NCBI GenBank assembly: GCA_017431345.1
Contig: JAFRLH010000078.1
Span: 19,721 to 83,720, forward strand
DNA: 64,000 bases
Reading direction: 5' to 3'
DNA from: Lachnospiraceae bacterium
GTDB lineage: Bacteria; Bacillota; Clostridia; Lachnospirales; Lachnospiraceae
Shown here: positions 35,604 through 45,900 of the stretch, piece by piece
How positions within the stretch are numbered: position 1 is the first letter of the stretch
Layout: each line of letters starts with the position of its first letter
The notes under the pieces: model-generated
Told to the model about the DNA's origin: nothing
Seen by the model: the letters and a program-made list of their open reading frames with translations, nothing else
The model's database searches: none
Position numbers and translations under genes: made by a program

Positions 35604-37133
35604 ATGGATAAGATCAATTTTGAATTACAGTTCAGGGAGCTTAAAGAGCACGAAAACCTTTATGATCTGGCGGAGATTTCTTCCAGGTCGATTATCCCGG
35701 CTGAGTACATCAGAAGAAGCGGGTATGAAGACAACCCGGATGTATGCGCCATACCGAAATGTCCCGAAGCGCAGGACTTATGGAAGATGAACACAATTCC
35801 GCTGCCGGGCTATGACAGTGAGAAAGCAAGAAACATGTCGAAGGGCGAGGCCCTGGAGCAGATATATGATATAAGGCATGTTACCTGCCCGCTCGGACTG
35901 CATCTGGAGCTGTCGACCGTTATCAACCGCATGCTTCTGGAGTCATACAAGGGAAGGGAGACGAGACTGTCCCAAATGGAGGCGGATGACGGCACACCTT
36001 TCTCAAAAGGCAAACAGATCCTGTCGATGAGGAAAAAAGAAGGGGCAAGACCGGACGGCTGGCTTATGACCGGCGCTACCGGATGCGGGAAATCCGTTGC
36101 ACTATCCTTATGCAGCGCGATCTATCCGGAAGCGATCCTCCATACATTTGAGGATTATCAGTACGTGCAGATACCGATCATACGGGTGACGGCGCTGATG
36201 GGAAGCCTGTCGGATATTTACAGGTCTTTCGGCACCAGGATCGACGAAATACTTGACTGCGGGTCATACCATGAATCACTTGTCCGCTCAGCCAGCCTTA
36301 CAAAAGCCGCAGGATATGTAAAGAGCTGGATCAAAAGGTACCACATCGGAATGATGATTATCGACGAGGTACAGTTCATACACTTCGGAAGCGGCAAAAC
36401 CAGCTTTGAAAACATCGTCGGGATTACCGAAGAAACGGGAATGTCGTTCGGCCTCATCGGGAATCCGGAAGTCTTATCCGGCATATCGACACTCCCGAGA
36501 ATACAGAGCAGGGTGGTGAACGGATGCATCAACGCCAACGCGGCATCTAAAGAAGACCGCAGGTTCTTCATGATTGCAGCCAGGTATCTGTGGAAATACC
36601 AGTGGTGCAGGCGCAGTTTCCCCATGACGGATGAAGTCATGAAAGCTCTATTGTTTGAGTCGGCTTATAACATAGCGATTCTGAAAGCCCTGATTGCGGC
36701 AGTGCAGGTGGAACTGGTTAATAAACCGGACAGCGAGTACAGCGAGGATCTCGTGCATGAAACGGCAGGCGAGGAATTCAGAGTGCTCAGGGAACTCGTA
36801 CTGGACGGCTCAGTGGAGAATGACAGGATATTTGCCGAGAAGCTGGACCAGAGATACAAGGATATAAAGGACAGCGCGGGAAATGAGATCGGTGCCGTGA
36901 AGGCAAACATTCTTGACCAGATAGAAAAGAATGAGCGGGATCAGGTAATTCAGCAGAAAAAGGAAGAGGCCAGACGTGCACTCATGACACTCTATGACGG
37001 GATCTATTCGGAGTCTGAAATCAGCAGGGCAATCACCAATGCGATGTATAAGGACACCTGGCTTTCCGAATCATCATCAGGCGATATCGCACGTTCTGCA
37101 AAGGCATTTCTGGATAAAAACAGGAAGAAATAA
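35604..37133 (+). CDS. tnsC: TnsC AAA+ target-selection ATPase
   Basis: The 509-residue protein starts at ATG 35604 behind GGGGAGGTAAG. It shows Walker A TGATGCGKS (about 155-163) and Walker B MMIIDEVQFIHFG (about 250-262), followed by MSFGLIGNPE (sensor 1 region). TnsC joins the target-binding TniQ/TnsD protein to the TnsAB transposase and forms ATP-dependent rings or filaments on DNA. The C-terminal part (RRALMTLYDGIYSESEISRAI) is helical, as in other TnsC. It stands 12 bp after tnsB and 20 bp before the first tniQ gene. Confidence 0.93.
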   Translation: MDKINFELQFRELKEHENLYDLAEISSRSIIPAEYIRRSGYEDNPDVCAIPKCPEAQDLWKMNTIPLPGYDSEKARNMSKGEALEQIYDIRHVTCPLGLHLELSTVINRMLLESYKGRETRLSQMEADDGTPFSKGKQILSMRKKEGARPDGWLMTGATGCGKSVALSLCSAIYPEAILHTFEDYQYVQIPIIRVTALMGSLSDIYRSFGTRIDEILDCGSYHESLVRSASLTKAAGYVKSWIKRYHIGMMIIDEVQFIHFGSGKTSFENIVGITEETGMSFGLIGNPEVLSGISTLPRIQSRVVNGCINANAASKEDRRFFMIAARYLWKYQWCRRSFPMTDEVMKALLFESAYNIAILKALIAAVQVELVNKPDSEYSEDLVHETAGEEFRVLRELVLDGSVENDRIFAEKLDQRYKDIKDSAGNEIGAVKANILDQIEKNERDQVIQQKKEEARRALMTLYDGIYSESEISRAITNAMYKDTWLSESSSGDIARSAKAFLDKNRKK

Positions 37134-37153
37134 GAAAGAGGTCTGATCCGTAT

Positions 37154-38791
37154 ATGATTCCCATACTTTCAAAACCTTATCCCGATGAGTACTGGTACGG
37201 ATATATCAGCCGGATGGCTTTACTGAACGGGTTTAAGTCTGTCAGGGAATTCGAGGAACTGTGCATTCTGCTGCGCGACTCCCACCGCTGCATCAGGATG
37301 ATATCCGACCTGACCCGGATCTGTGACAGGTTTAAGGGCGCAGTCTTTCCTGATGTAAAGCGGGCCGTGGAAATGACGACTTACTATGACGGAATCGACA
37401 GGGAAACACCGGCAGAACAGGCATTTTTATCGGAGCATATTCTTTTTGACCTTGGGCACGGCACGGGAGCCGAATCGAAAAGCATCAGGTATTGCCCCGA
37501 GTGCATAAAGGCGGATCGGGAAAAGTACGGGGAATCATATATTCATGTAACGCACCAGCTAAGGGGTGTGCAGGTATGTCCGGTACACAGGTGCAGGCTT
37601 AAGAAACTTGCCGTGGATATCTACGATAGGAATATGAAACCCGCAAAGGAACAGGAACCGGAGGAAGATATCGGCAGGCTGGCAGGTGAAGCGGAAGAGG
37701 CAGTGCAGTCCTTTTACCGCAATATGCACAGCGGCATCCTGAAGAAGTATGTGTGCCCTGTCTGCGGCAGGCGCTACCTTGCACACCCCGTATCTGCACA
37801 TACCGGACTTCCATGTCCGTTCTGCAGCGGCAGGATGAGCCTTTCCGAGCTTTTGAGAAGCCGCCTTCAGTACCTGTACGGGGGAGAATACGTACTCTGC
37901 CGGGACGGAGGAGAGAATCTGGGTAAGTACCGGGCAAAGCACATCCTGTGCGGGAGTGTAAAGAAAGATGTCAGGAAGCTGATCTGGGAATATCCCGTGA
38001 CAGCATGTTCCGAATGCAGGAAGATGACCGCAAAGAAACTGCAGGCAAGAATCAACCACACAAGGAATGACATTTCAGTCCTGGAGGTAAACCGGAAGGA
38101 AGGAAAAGTCATGAGTGCCGAAATAGAGCATATCCCATGCGGAAGGCACTTCAGGGTATTCAAAGGCGAGCTTCCGGAATGGACCTGTCCGTACTGCAGC
38201 GGCAGAGAGTTTGATATCCATGATCTGTCAGAAGGCTACGACATCATTTCACCGCTCCGAAATAACCATCAGGGTGTTATGTTCAGGCACAACGGCTGCG
38301 GATGTGTGTTTATAACAAGTAAGACAAGCTTCATAAACGGCAGCAGGTGTCCCGTATGCAGCCCGAGGTACTCATACGGAGAAATCGAAGACATGGTAAA
38401 AGAGTGTGCCGGAGAGTACACGGTTAAGCAGCATATTGCCAGAGGAAAGGTGATGCTGTATTACAGGGGATTCCTGCTGGGCGTATATGATTACAGGGCG
38501 GTTGCCGCAGACCTTGAATCCGCGAATCCGAGGATCATTATTCACAGAAACAGGCAGTTTCAGCCCCCTGTCACGAAGAAGCGGATCATTTATCAGACAA
38601 TCCGGGATAAGGCCGAAGAAAGCGGAAGCTGGGGCTTTAGTGACGGAATCCCCGGAGTTGAGATGACAAGAATCACAAGAAACATGATAAGAAAGATGAC
38701 CGTTGCCGGACTGCTTGTACGGACAGAAAGGGGCAGGTATAAAGTAAATGTTCCCGATGATTCCAATTACGGAAAGAATTATAGAAGATGA
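37154..38791 (+). CDS. tniQ: TnsD/TniQ-family target selector 1
   Basis: This 545-residue protein has the TniQ N-terminus LSKPYPDEYWYGYISRMALLNG and the zinc module RYCPECIKAD...VQVCPVHRCRLKKL (CPxC...C..H). Two further cysteine pairs (YVCPVCGRRYL and LPCPFCSGRM) suggest a TnsD-like arrangement of several zinc fingers, and the C-terminus has a winged-helix-like end (TRITRNMIRKMTVAGLLV). TnsD proteins bind a fixed DNA sequence inside a conserved gene and recruit TnsC there. It is a candidate for the protein that recognises yifB. The next gene overlaps its 3' end by up to 44 bases. Confidence 0.88.
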   Translation: MIPILSKPYPDEYWYGYISRMALLNGFKSVREFEELCILLRDSHRCIRMISDLTRICDRFKGAVFPDVKRAVEMTTYYDGIDRETPAEQAFLSEHILFDLGHGTGAESKSIRYCPECIKADREKYGESYIHVTHQLRGVQVCPVHRCRLKKLAVDIYDRNMKPAKEQEPEEDIGRLAGEAEEAVQSFYRNMHSGILKKYVCPVCGRRYLAHPVSAHTGLPCPFCSGRMSLSELLRSRLQYLYGGEYVLCRDGGENLGKYRAKHILCGSVKKDVRKLIWEYPVTACSECRKMTAKKLQARINHTRNDISVLEVNRKEGKVMSAEIEHIPCGRHFRVFKGELPEWTCPYCSGREFDIHDLSEGYDIISPLRNNHQGVMFRHNGCGCVFITSKTSFINGSRCPVCSPRYSYGEIEDMVKECAGEYTVKQHIARGKVMLYYRGFLLGVYDYRAVAADLESANPRIIIHRNRQFQPPVTKKRIIYQTIRDKAEESGSWGFSDGIPGVEMTRITRNMIRKMTVAGLLVRTERGRYKVNVPDDSNYGKNYRR

Positions 38792-40589
38792 GCTGTTTAC
38801 TGAGTGGCTGGATTACCTGGCGAGGGTAAATTATGATCATCCCGACAAGTTCAAAAGAATCTATCTCGGAAACCGCCGCAGGAAAAACGTCTGCATAACC
38901 CAGCCGAGGCTGGAAGATCTCTGCAAATCAAACAGCAGATCCGCGGGATTTCCGGATCCTGTCTGTATCCTGAGAGACCATTCCGTCCACTACATGCTTT
39001 TACCCTTTATCCCGAAGAAGAGGAATGCCCTTCGAGCTGAACAGCTATTAAGGAATAAGGAGCAGATGCATTTCATGCCGAAGCGGCCGAATACGGCTTT
39101 GATAGAAGATATCATGATCTGTCCGTGCTGTGTCAGGGAAGACATTGAAAAGTACGGGAGAGTCATCATTCATACCTGTCATCAGCCGTTTGTAAAGAGC
39201 TGCTGGAAACACGGGGTCAGGCTGGTGAAAAAGGATGAGTATTCATCCGCATCAAAGCCTGAACCAGTATCCGAAGAAGAAAACCGGACTGCACAGTTCA
39301 TGCGGTCGCTGTATCTTCATCCTGTCTATACATCTCTTGAAATGACTCAGGAGCTTCTTTGGAAAAATAATATAAAAAACATTAAAAACATAAATATCAA
39401 AGAACGCATCCGCCTTATAAGTCAAAACTTCACATTCGATGAATTCGCAAAAGAAGTGGAAACCATCGTACCGGAGTCTTTTTATTCCGAGATAAAGAAT
39501 TTATATCGCCTGCTTACGGAGTTCGGACCGGTTGTCCGTCTTCAGTGCGGGTTTTGTAATTATACATTCTATGCGGATCCGTCCGCTGTTACTTCAGGAG
39601 TCATGTGTCCGGAATGTGCGAAGCATATACCTGAAAAGGCTTTGCTGCAGCGCTATCTGAACAGACATACGGATGGAAATTACAGGATTGTAAATATGCT
39701 GCCGGGAGGGCGGGCAGATATCATACATGAGGCCTGCGGGTACAGATCCCACCCTTATATCAGCATGTTCATATGGGACAAATCATTATGTCCAAGGTGT
39801 TATGACAGGCATGTCAGAAAGGACAGGGCAGGTGAAGAGACCATAGCTGCCAACGGACAGAAGATGCGGGTGAAATCATACAGATCAAGGTCTGATGTGG
39901 ATGTCGAATTCGAGGACGGCACGGTGGTTTCCGGCGTGAGATATGACCATTTTACAGAAGGCAATGTCTCGAATCCGAACAATCCCTGCACAAGACTGAA
40001 TGACCGTACCGGCGAAAAGAACACAGCTACAAATGGGCAGGAGATTATCATCACCGGATACCGTGACGCAAAGGATCTGGATGTTGTATTTGAAGACGGC
40101 ACTGTTGTTACGGGGAGAAGCTACAGGGATTTTAAGGAAGGCTCCATCTATAACCGGAACGGCAGATATTCATATACAAAGGCAGACAGAGTCGGTGAAG
40201 TCCGTAAGATGAACAACGGACAGATGGCAGAGATCATTGAGTACAGAAGCGTACAGGACATCGACGTCCGGTTTGAGGACGGGAACGTTGTAACGAACAG
40301 ACGCTATGCAGCCTTCCTGGCCGGGAAGATAAAGAATCCGAAGTGCATAACAAAGCGCAGGAGTCATACACGGGGACCGTATCAGAAGAAGGACCATTTC
40401 GGGGAAAGTGCAACAGCCGTAAATGGGCAGAAGATGGTCATTATAAAGTCAAACGGAGCCATGGATATCACGGTTATGTTCGAGGACGGAACGATAGTGG
40501 AGCACAAACAGTATCATCATTTCCTGGAGGGGAGAATCGGAAAACCAAATGACAGGGCAAAAAGCGGCAAAAGAAAGAGGTTAGGATGA
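38757..40589 (+). CDS. TniQ-family target selector 2 with tandem repeats
   Basis: ATG 38757 (MIPITERIIEDELFTEWLDYLARVN) starts a 610-residue TniQ-family protein; ATG 38748 is also possible. The zinc module is MICPCCVRED...CWKHGVRL (CPxC...C..H), followed by two more CxxC pairs. From about residue 356 four repeats of roughly 53 residues follow. Each contains GE...NGQ, then Y, D-V-FEDGT-V, Y..F and G.I.NP. This kind of repeat occurs in other mobile-element proteins and could bind DNA. The first TniQ protein has no such tail. Two selectors imply two target pathways, though which one reads yifB cannot be told from sequence. Confidence 0.85.
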   Translation: MIPITERIIEDELFTEWLDYLARVNYDHPDKFKRIYLGNRRRKNVCITQPRLEDLCKSNSRSAGFPDPVCILRDHSVHYMLLPFIPKKRNALRAEQLLRNKEQMHFMPKRPNTALIEDIMICPCCVREDIEKYGRVIIHTCHQPFVKSCWKHGVRLVKKDEYSSASKPEPVSEEENRTAQFMRSLYLHPVYTSLEMTQELLWKNNIKNIKNINIKERIRLISQNFTFDEFAKEVETIVPESFYSEIKNLYRLLTEFGPVVRLQCGFCNYTFYADPSAVTSGVMCPECAKHIPEKALLQRYLNRHTDGNYRIVNMLPGGRADIIHEACGYRSHPYISMFIWDKSLCPRCYDRHVRKDRAGEETIAANGQKMRVKSYRSRSDVDVEFEDGTVVSGVRYDHFTEGNVSNPNNPCTRLNDRTGEKNTATNGQEIIITGYRDAKDLDVVFEDGTVVTGRSYRDFKEGSIYNRNGRYSYTKADRVGEVRKMNNGQMAEIIEYRSVQDIDVRFEDGNVVTNRRYAAFLAGKIKNPKCITKRRSHTRGPYQKKDHFGESATAVNGQKMVIIKSNGAMDITVMFEDGTIVEHKQYHHFLEGRIGKPNDRAKSGKRKRLG

Positions 40590-40687
40590 CTTGGATTATT
40601 GTTGAAGGGACCAAACTGGGCTAAAATTGTAATAACTATAAGCCATAAGAAAGCAGGTTTGCAAAGTATAAAACCGAAGACGCAAAC

Positions 40688-40795
40688 ATGACACCGGAAC
40701 AGCGTCTTGCGATAAGTAAGGCTCTCGTCGAGGCAAATTCTGAGGCAAACAGAGCAATCATGGAGGCGGCAAAGAAATCGAACCCTCCGGAATAA
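40688..40795 (+). CDS. Possible 35-residue protein
   Basis: ATG 40688 opens a 36-codon frame (MTPEQRLAISKALVEANSEA...AAKKSNPPE) between the transposition operon and the DUF1902 gene. It is a plausible amphipathic helix and has ordinary codon use. No clear ribosome site precedes it. Support is limited to its position and composition. Confidence 0.35.
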   Translation: MTPEQRLAISKALVEANSEANRAIMEAAKKSNPPE

Positions 40796-40816
40796 TCAGG
40801 GCAGAAGAGGAATAAA

Positions 40817-41173
40817 ATGGAATATACCATAATGATTACAGTAGACTCGGAGGCTGGTGTATTTGTTGCAACAAGTCCGGATATAAAAGGCCTGGTGCTG
40901 GAGGATGAGCTTCTTAAGTCTTTAAAAGCCAGGGTAGAAGCTGCTGTACCAGAGCTCCTTAAGCTGAATAACCAGGAGCCTGCCGATGTGCTTCACTACG
41001 AGTTTGGTTACAAGAATAAGCCAGTGGGAACCGGGTTTGCCGCACCAACAATTGGAGTAATTCATCCGAAAGGGTCCACAGTCAGAAAGAATCCGGATGG
41101 CACTATTACTATAGTTCCCCCAGAAGATACACCTTCCGAAAAAGAAAAGGAATCTAAAGACGAAGCAGAGTAG
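40817..41173 (+). CDS. DUF1902/HicB-like small protein
   Basis: The 118-residue protein starts with YTIMITVDSEAGVFVATSPDIKGLVLEDELLKSLKARVEAAVPELL. This is the pattern of DUF1902, a HicB-like fold seen in antitoxins. No HicA-type toxin gene is adjacent, so it is an orphan or has another role. The C-terminal 45 residues are disordered and charged. It lies just before the biosynthetic cluster, 15 bp from the acyl-AMP ligase, and may be co-transcribed with it. Confidence 0.65.
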   Translation: MEYTIMITVDSEAGVFVATSPDIKGLVLEDELLKSLKARVEAAVPELLKLNNQEPADVLHYEFGYKNKPVGTGFAAPTIGVIHPKGSTVRKNPDGTITIVPPEDTPSEKEKESKDEAE

Positions 41174-41188
41174 CAGCCTCGGGGCAGA

Positions 41189-42877
41189 ATGGCAGAAAAC
41201 AAAGTAGAAGAGTATTATCTGACAGATGATCCTCTTACCCTACATAATATACTTCAGCATGATCTGCATGTGAAGAAGTGGCAGGTGTTATCAAAGATGT
41301 TAATTAATCATCCCTATCCATACTACCATATTGATCAAATTTCTAATCTGATCAATATGGTAGTCAATAAGGCTCTTAACGATCCTGATGGAATTGCATT
41401 TTCTTGGTACTTAAAAGATACTCAGGTATCTATATCATATTTGCATTTTTATGAGGATATTATCTATGCAGCTAAGCAAATAGAGCATAAAAAACAAGTT
41501 AATTGCCATATTGGATTAATTGGTAATAATTCATATGAATGGCTGTTAATATATATGGCCATTCTTTTGAGTGGCAACGTTGCTGTTGTCTTAGATAAGG
41601 ATATGGAAAGTGGAGAATTGGAAAATATCGTTCAGCGGATGGATATCGTTGCAATAATTGCTGATGAATCGATAAAAGCAAAGATGTCTTTTGATAGTCC
41701 TGTTGATATTTTTCTTTTTTCTGAAATTACAGAGCATAGAGATATAGAACAAATAGATATAGATTTGTTTAGTGTCAATACAGAAATCGATCCAGATAAA
41801 CTTGCATGCATTTTCCTCACATCTGGCACAACTGGAGCTCGCAAAGGAGTAATGCTTTCACATAGGAATATTGCCTCCAATATAAACGAAAGCTGTAAGC
41901 TCTTTAAACTAGATGGAGATACGCTGGCTGTGTTACCTTTTCATCATGCGTTTGGATTGATCGTAGCCGTTTGGATGGTATTTAACTATGGTCATACAGT
42001 GTACATTAGTCAAGGGCTTCGTAGAATTAATAAGGAATTAATGTTGGTAAAGCCACAGACATTGATGCTTGTTCCGTTGTTTGTGGAGAATTTCAGCAAG
42101 CAGATACGCATGACAATAAAAAAGAATAGACAGGAAATAAGATTTAGAAGAACAGTTAAAATTTCTAATGCATTACTTAGATGCGGCATCGATATAAGAA
42201 GAATGATATTTAAAGATATACTTAGCCAATTTGGCGGAAAAATAGAGTATATCATTTGTGGAGGAGCATTTCTTGATAAAGAATATGTTAAGGAGTTTAG
42301 AAGTTACGGGATCGAAATTCTAAATGGTTATGGTACCACTGAGTGTTCACCAGTTGCAGCAGTTAACAGAAATAAGCACCATAAAGATGGATCCGTCGGA
42401 TTATCTTTGCCAAATTCAAAAGTAAGTGTCTCATCTGATGGTGAAGTGTTGGTTTCAGGTGAATTCGTAATGCAAGGATACTATAAAGATCCTGACAGCA
42501 CTTCACAATCTATTATTAATGGGTGGTATCATACGGGTGATTTGGGCAGAATTGACAAAGAAGGTTTCGTTTTTTTATCAGGAAGAAAAACAAATCTGAT
42601 AGTGTTATCCAATGGAGAAAACATCTCACCTGAAGAAATAGAGCAAATGATTCTGAGAATCGAGAATGTTGATGAAGTAGTAGTGTCTTCAGATAATGGG
42701 AGGATTAACGCTTCGATATATTCAAAGGATCTTGATGCCATAAAGAAGAGAGAGATTAAAGAGCAAATTGACGAATTGAATCGTACTATGCCCATGTATA
42801 AAAGAGTTTCCCAAATTGTATTTCGGGATGAGGAGTTTAAAAAGACAACTACTAAAAAAATAGTTAGAAATGATTGA
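41189..42877 (+). CDS. Acyl-AMP ligase of the lipopeptide cluster
   Basis: The 562-residue protein is an ANL-family adenylating enzyme. Motifs are CIFLTSGTTGARKGVMLSH (A3), NGYGTTECSP (A5), GWYHTGDLG (A7), a hinge region RKTNLIVLSNGENISPEE and the C-terminal Lys of KKTTTKKIV. With a free carrier protein after the NRPS, it most likely activates a fatty acid and loads it on that carrier for N-acylation of the peptide. About the first 40 residues (YYLTDDPLTLHNILQHDLHV) precede the usual domain start and resemble the N-terminus of the transposon sigma-like protein. The start codon lacks a strong ribosome site. Confidence 0.85.
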   Translation: MAENKVEEYYLTDDPLTLHNILQHDLHVKKWQVLSKMLINHPYPYYHIDQISNLINMVVNKALNDPDGIAFSWYLKDTQVSISYLHFYEDIIYAAKQIEHKKQVNCHIGLIGNNSYEWLLIYMAILLSGNVAVVLDKDMESGELENIVQRMDIVAIIADESIKAKMSFDSPVDIFLFSEITEHRDIEQIDIDLFSVNTEIDPDKLACIFLTSGTTGARKGVMLSHRNIASNINESCKLFKLDGDTLAVLPFHHAFGLIVAVWMVFNYGHTVYISQGLRRINKELMLVKPQTLMLVPLFVENFSKQIRMTIKKNRQEIRFRRTVKISNALLRCGIDIRRMIFKDILSQFGGKIEYIICGGAFLDKEYVKEFRSYGIEILNGYGTTECSPVAAVNRNKHHKDGSVGLSLPNSKVSVSSDGEVLVSGEFVMQGYYKDPDSTSQSIINGWYHTGDLGRIDKEGFVFLSGRKTNLIVLSNGENISPEEIEQMILRIENVDEVVVSSDNGRINASIYSKDLDAIKKREIKEQIDELNRTMPMYKRVSQIVFRDEEFKKTTTKKIVRND

Positions 42878-42928
42878 TGGATTCAAGGTGTTTCATTTTT
42901 GGAGTATTGACAGAAAAGAGATATCAAA

Positions 42929-45900
42929 ATGACAAAGTACAAACTGACAACGCAGCAAAAGAACATCTGGAACTTACAAAAATACTATTCAGATTCATCT
43001 GTATCAAACATCTGTGGCACTATCTTATATGAAAAAGAAAGAGATAAGTGGCTGCTTAAAAAAGCGGTGGAAATTGCAGCGATATCCCACCCTGCCTTAA
43101 GGGTACGGTTCACATTAGAGGAAGAGCCCCAGCAGTATATATCGGAAGAACCAGTTAGTATAGAAACAAGGTCGTTTGCAACTGAAGAAGAACAGGATGC
43201 ATATGCAGAGAGGATAGCTCGAGAACCAATGGAGCTGACTGACAGCTGCATGTGCTTTTTTACTGTGTTTAACATCGGGAATAAGGCAGGAATCATAGCA
43301 AAGCTGAATCATCTGATAGCGGATGCATGGACTTTGAGTCTGATAGCAGACGAGGTCAATGAAACATATGAACGGCTTGCTGCCAATGCAGAAGAGAAAG
43401 AAACAACTACTGATGGCTATTTAGCCCATTTAGAGAGCGGAGAAGAGTATCTGCGGTCTGCTAGATATGAAAAAGATAAAGCATACTGGGAAGAGAAATA
43501 CAGGGCAAAGCCTGATGAGACACATATAAAGCTAATGAACCAGGCTGATACAGGGATAGAAGCAAAGCGTATAACAAAGGAGATGTCTGGAGAATTAGCA
43601 GAAAAGATCGCTTTATACTGTGAGGAAAGGAATGAGACAGAGGCAGTACTGTTAGAAAGTGCGGTATTGCTGTACCTGATACGGATTAATCAAGAGAATA
43701 GCAATTGTACGATTGGTGTTCCTATCCTGAACAGGAATAAGGCGGCAGAGAAGAGAACAGCGGGAATGTTTATATCTACGATGCCGCTGACAGTAAGTAT
43801 AGGAAGAGGAGCGACTGTCAGAGAACTGATAGAAAAAACAGATACTACAAATCGTGAGATGCTGAGACATCAAAGGTATCCGTATGAAGAGATCCTGCAG
43901 GATATACGTAGAAAACATGAATATAGCGGAAGCCTTTATGAAGTGATGGTAAGTATACAAAACAGCCGAATTCATAGTGAAGAAGGATTCCGAACGAAGT
44001 GGTATACAAATGGATACAGTGAAGTACCTATAACGATCAGCATTGATCATAGAGATAGGGAAGATGGATATATTGTTACGATAGACTATCAGACCAGAGT
44101 ATTTACTCAAGAAGAGGAAGTAGATATTTTATACAATCGGATAGAGTATATCCTTAGGCAACTCACAGAAGTGGAGAATGAAAGAAAACAGATAAGAGAG
44201 ATTTCGATCATACCGGAGAAAGAAAGGGAGAAACTGCTTGAGGAATTCAACGACACAAAGGCAAACTATCCGAACGATAGGTGTATACACGAATTGTTCA
44301 GAGAACAGGCAAGGAGAGAACCCGAAAAGACAGCGTTAGTCTTTGAAGGGAGGAAATTCAGCTATAAAGAACTGGACGAGAAGTCAAACGCACTGGCGAA
44401 TTACCTGAGGGAGAAAGGCATAAGAAGGAACGAAGTAGTACCGGTGATCGCGCAGAGAGATTGGCGGATAATCGTAGCGATGCTGGGTGTGCTGAAGGCA
44501 GGCGGAGCATATATGCCGGTATCGCCGGAATACCCGGAAGAACGAATCCGGACGATGGAAGGAATCGCGCAGAGCCGGATATCACTGACGTACGAATATG
44601 AAGGGGACCATAGTGCAGAAGGCATAGATATAGGAAAGTTTGATTTCAGCACCGAGACAGGAGAAATAGGTAATGTCAACGATTCGGAGGATCTGTGCTA
44701 TATCGTATTCACATCAGGATCGACAGGAGAACCGAAAGGAGTCTGTATAAAACATGAAAATATAGTTAACACTATTAAGTGGAGAATGGAGAATTATCAT
44801 ATCAATGATAGACAGATAGTGTCAATTGTATCGTTTACAACCGACACTTTTACGGAGGATATCTTATATAGCTTATTATCTGGTACTGTCATTTATTTAA
44901 TTAAAGATAGTCAAGACGGAAATACTATACTGTCATACTTGGCTTCTACTGCTAATTCTTCTGTGATGACTACACCTACTTTCTTTTCTACGTTAGTGTC
45001 GTTATATAAAGGTTCTTACTTATGCAATGAAGTGATACTGGTAGGTGAACAATTTGATGCGGCTACAAGAAACAGGCTATTAGCATACGTCAGATTTATA
45101 CATAATGAGTATGGCCCCAGCGAATGTGCAGTATGCGCAACATATAAAAATGTCTCAAGTCAACAAACGGATGTAACCATTGGGAAACCAATCTCAAATG
45201 TTCAGATTTATATCCTTGGGGAAGAGCAAGAGCTGTTACCAATCGGAGTAGCAGGTGAACTGTGTATAGCAGGAGCGGGAGTAGGAAAGGGCTACCTAAA
45301 CCGCCCGGAGTTGACAGCAGAGCGGTTTATAAGGAACCCGTATGCAACAGAAGAGAACGGACATGGGAAAGTTCTATATCGTACGGGAGATCTTGCAAGG
45401 TGGAAATCGGACGGAGAGATTGAATACCTTGGACGTATAGATACTCAAGTGAAGATCAGAGGATTACGGATCGAGCTTGGCGAGATCGAAGGCGTGATGG
45501 GACAGGTGGAAGGAATCGACCTGGTGGCTGCTGCAGCGAAGACGGACGAAAGCGGAAGGCAGTACCTTGTGGGTTACTACAAATCTGAGAAAGAGATTGA
45601 CGAGAAGGCATTGAGGGAGAGACTGAGTGAGAAACTGCCGAAATATATGGTGCCGAATTATTTCATGCGCCTAAAAGAGATGCCAATGACACTAAGCGGT
45701 AAGATAGATCGAAAAAGATTACCGGAAATAGACGTAGAAGAGGTGGAAAGTGAAGCGGATTATGTAGAACCCGAAGGAGAAATTGAGAAATTACTAGCTG
45801 GCTTAATGGAGCAGGTGCTGAATTACTCACCCATAGGGCGAGATGATGATTTCTTTGAATTGGGTGGAGACAGTCTGAAAGCTATTGAATTGATAGCTGT

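Noticed and set aside
32597-40589. CRISPR-associated transposon
   Set aside because: Two TniQ-type genes are present, but there is no cas6, cas7, cas8, cas12k or repeat array anywhere in the element.
40817-41173. HicAB toxin-antitoxin pair
   Set aside because: The HicB-like protein is clear enough, but no HicA-type gene of about 60 residues is next to it.
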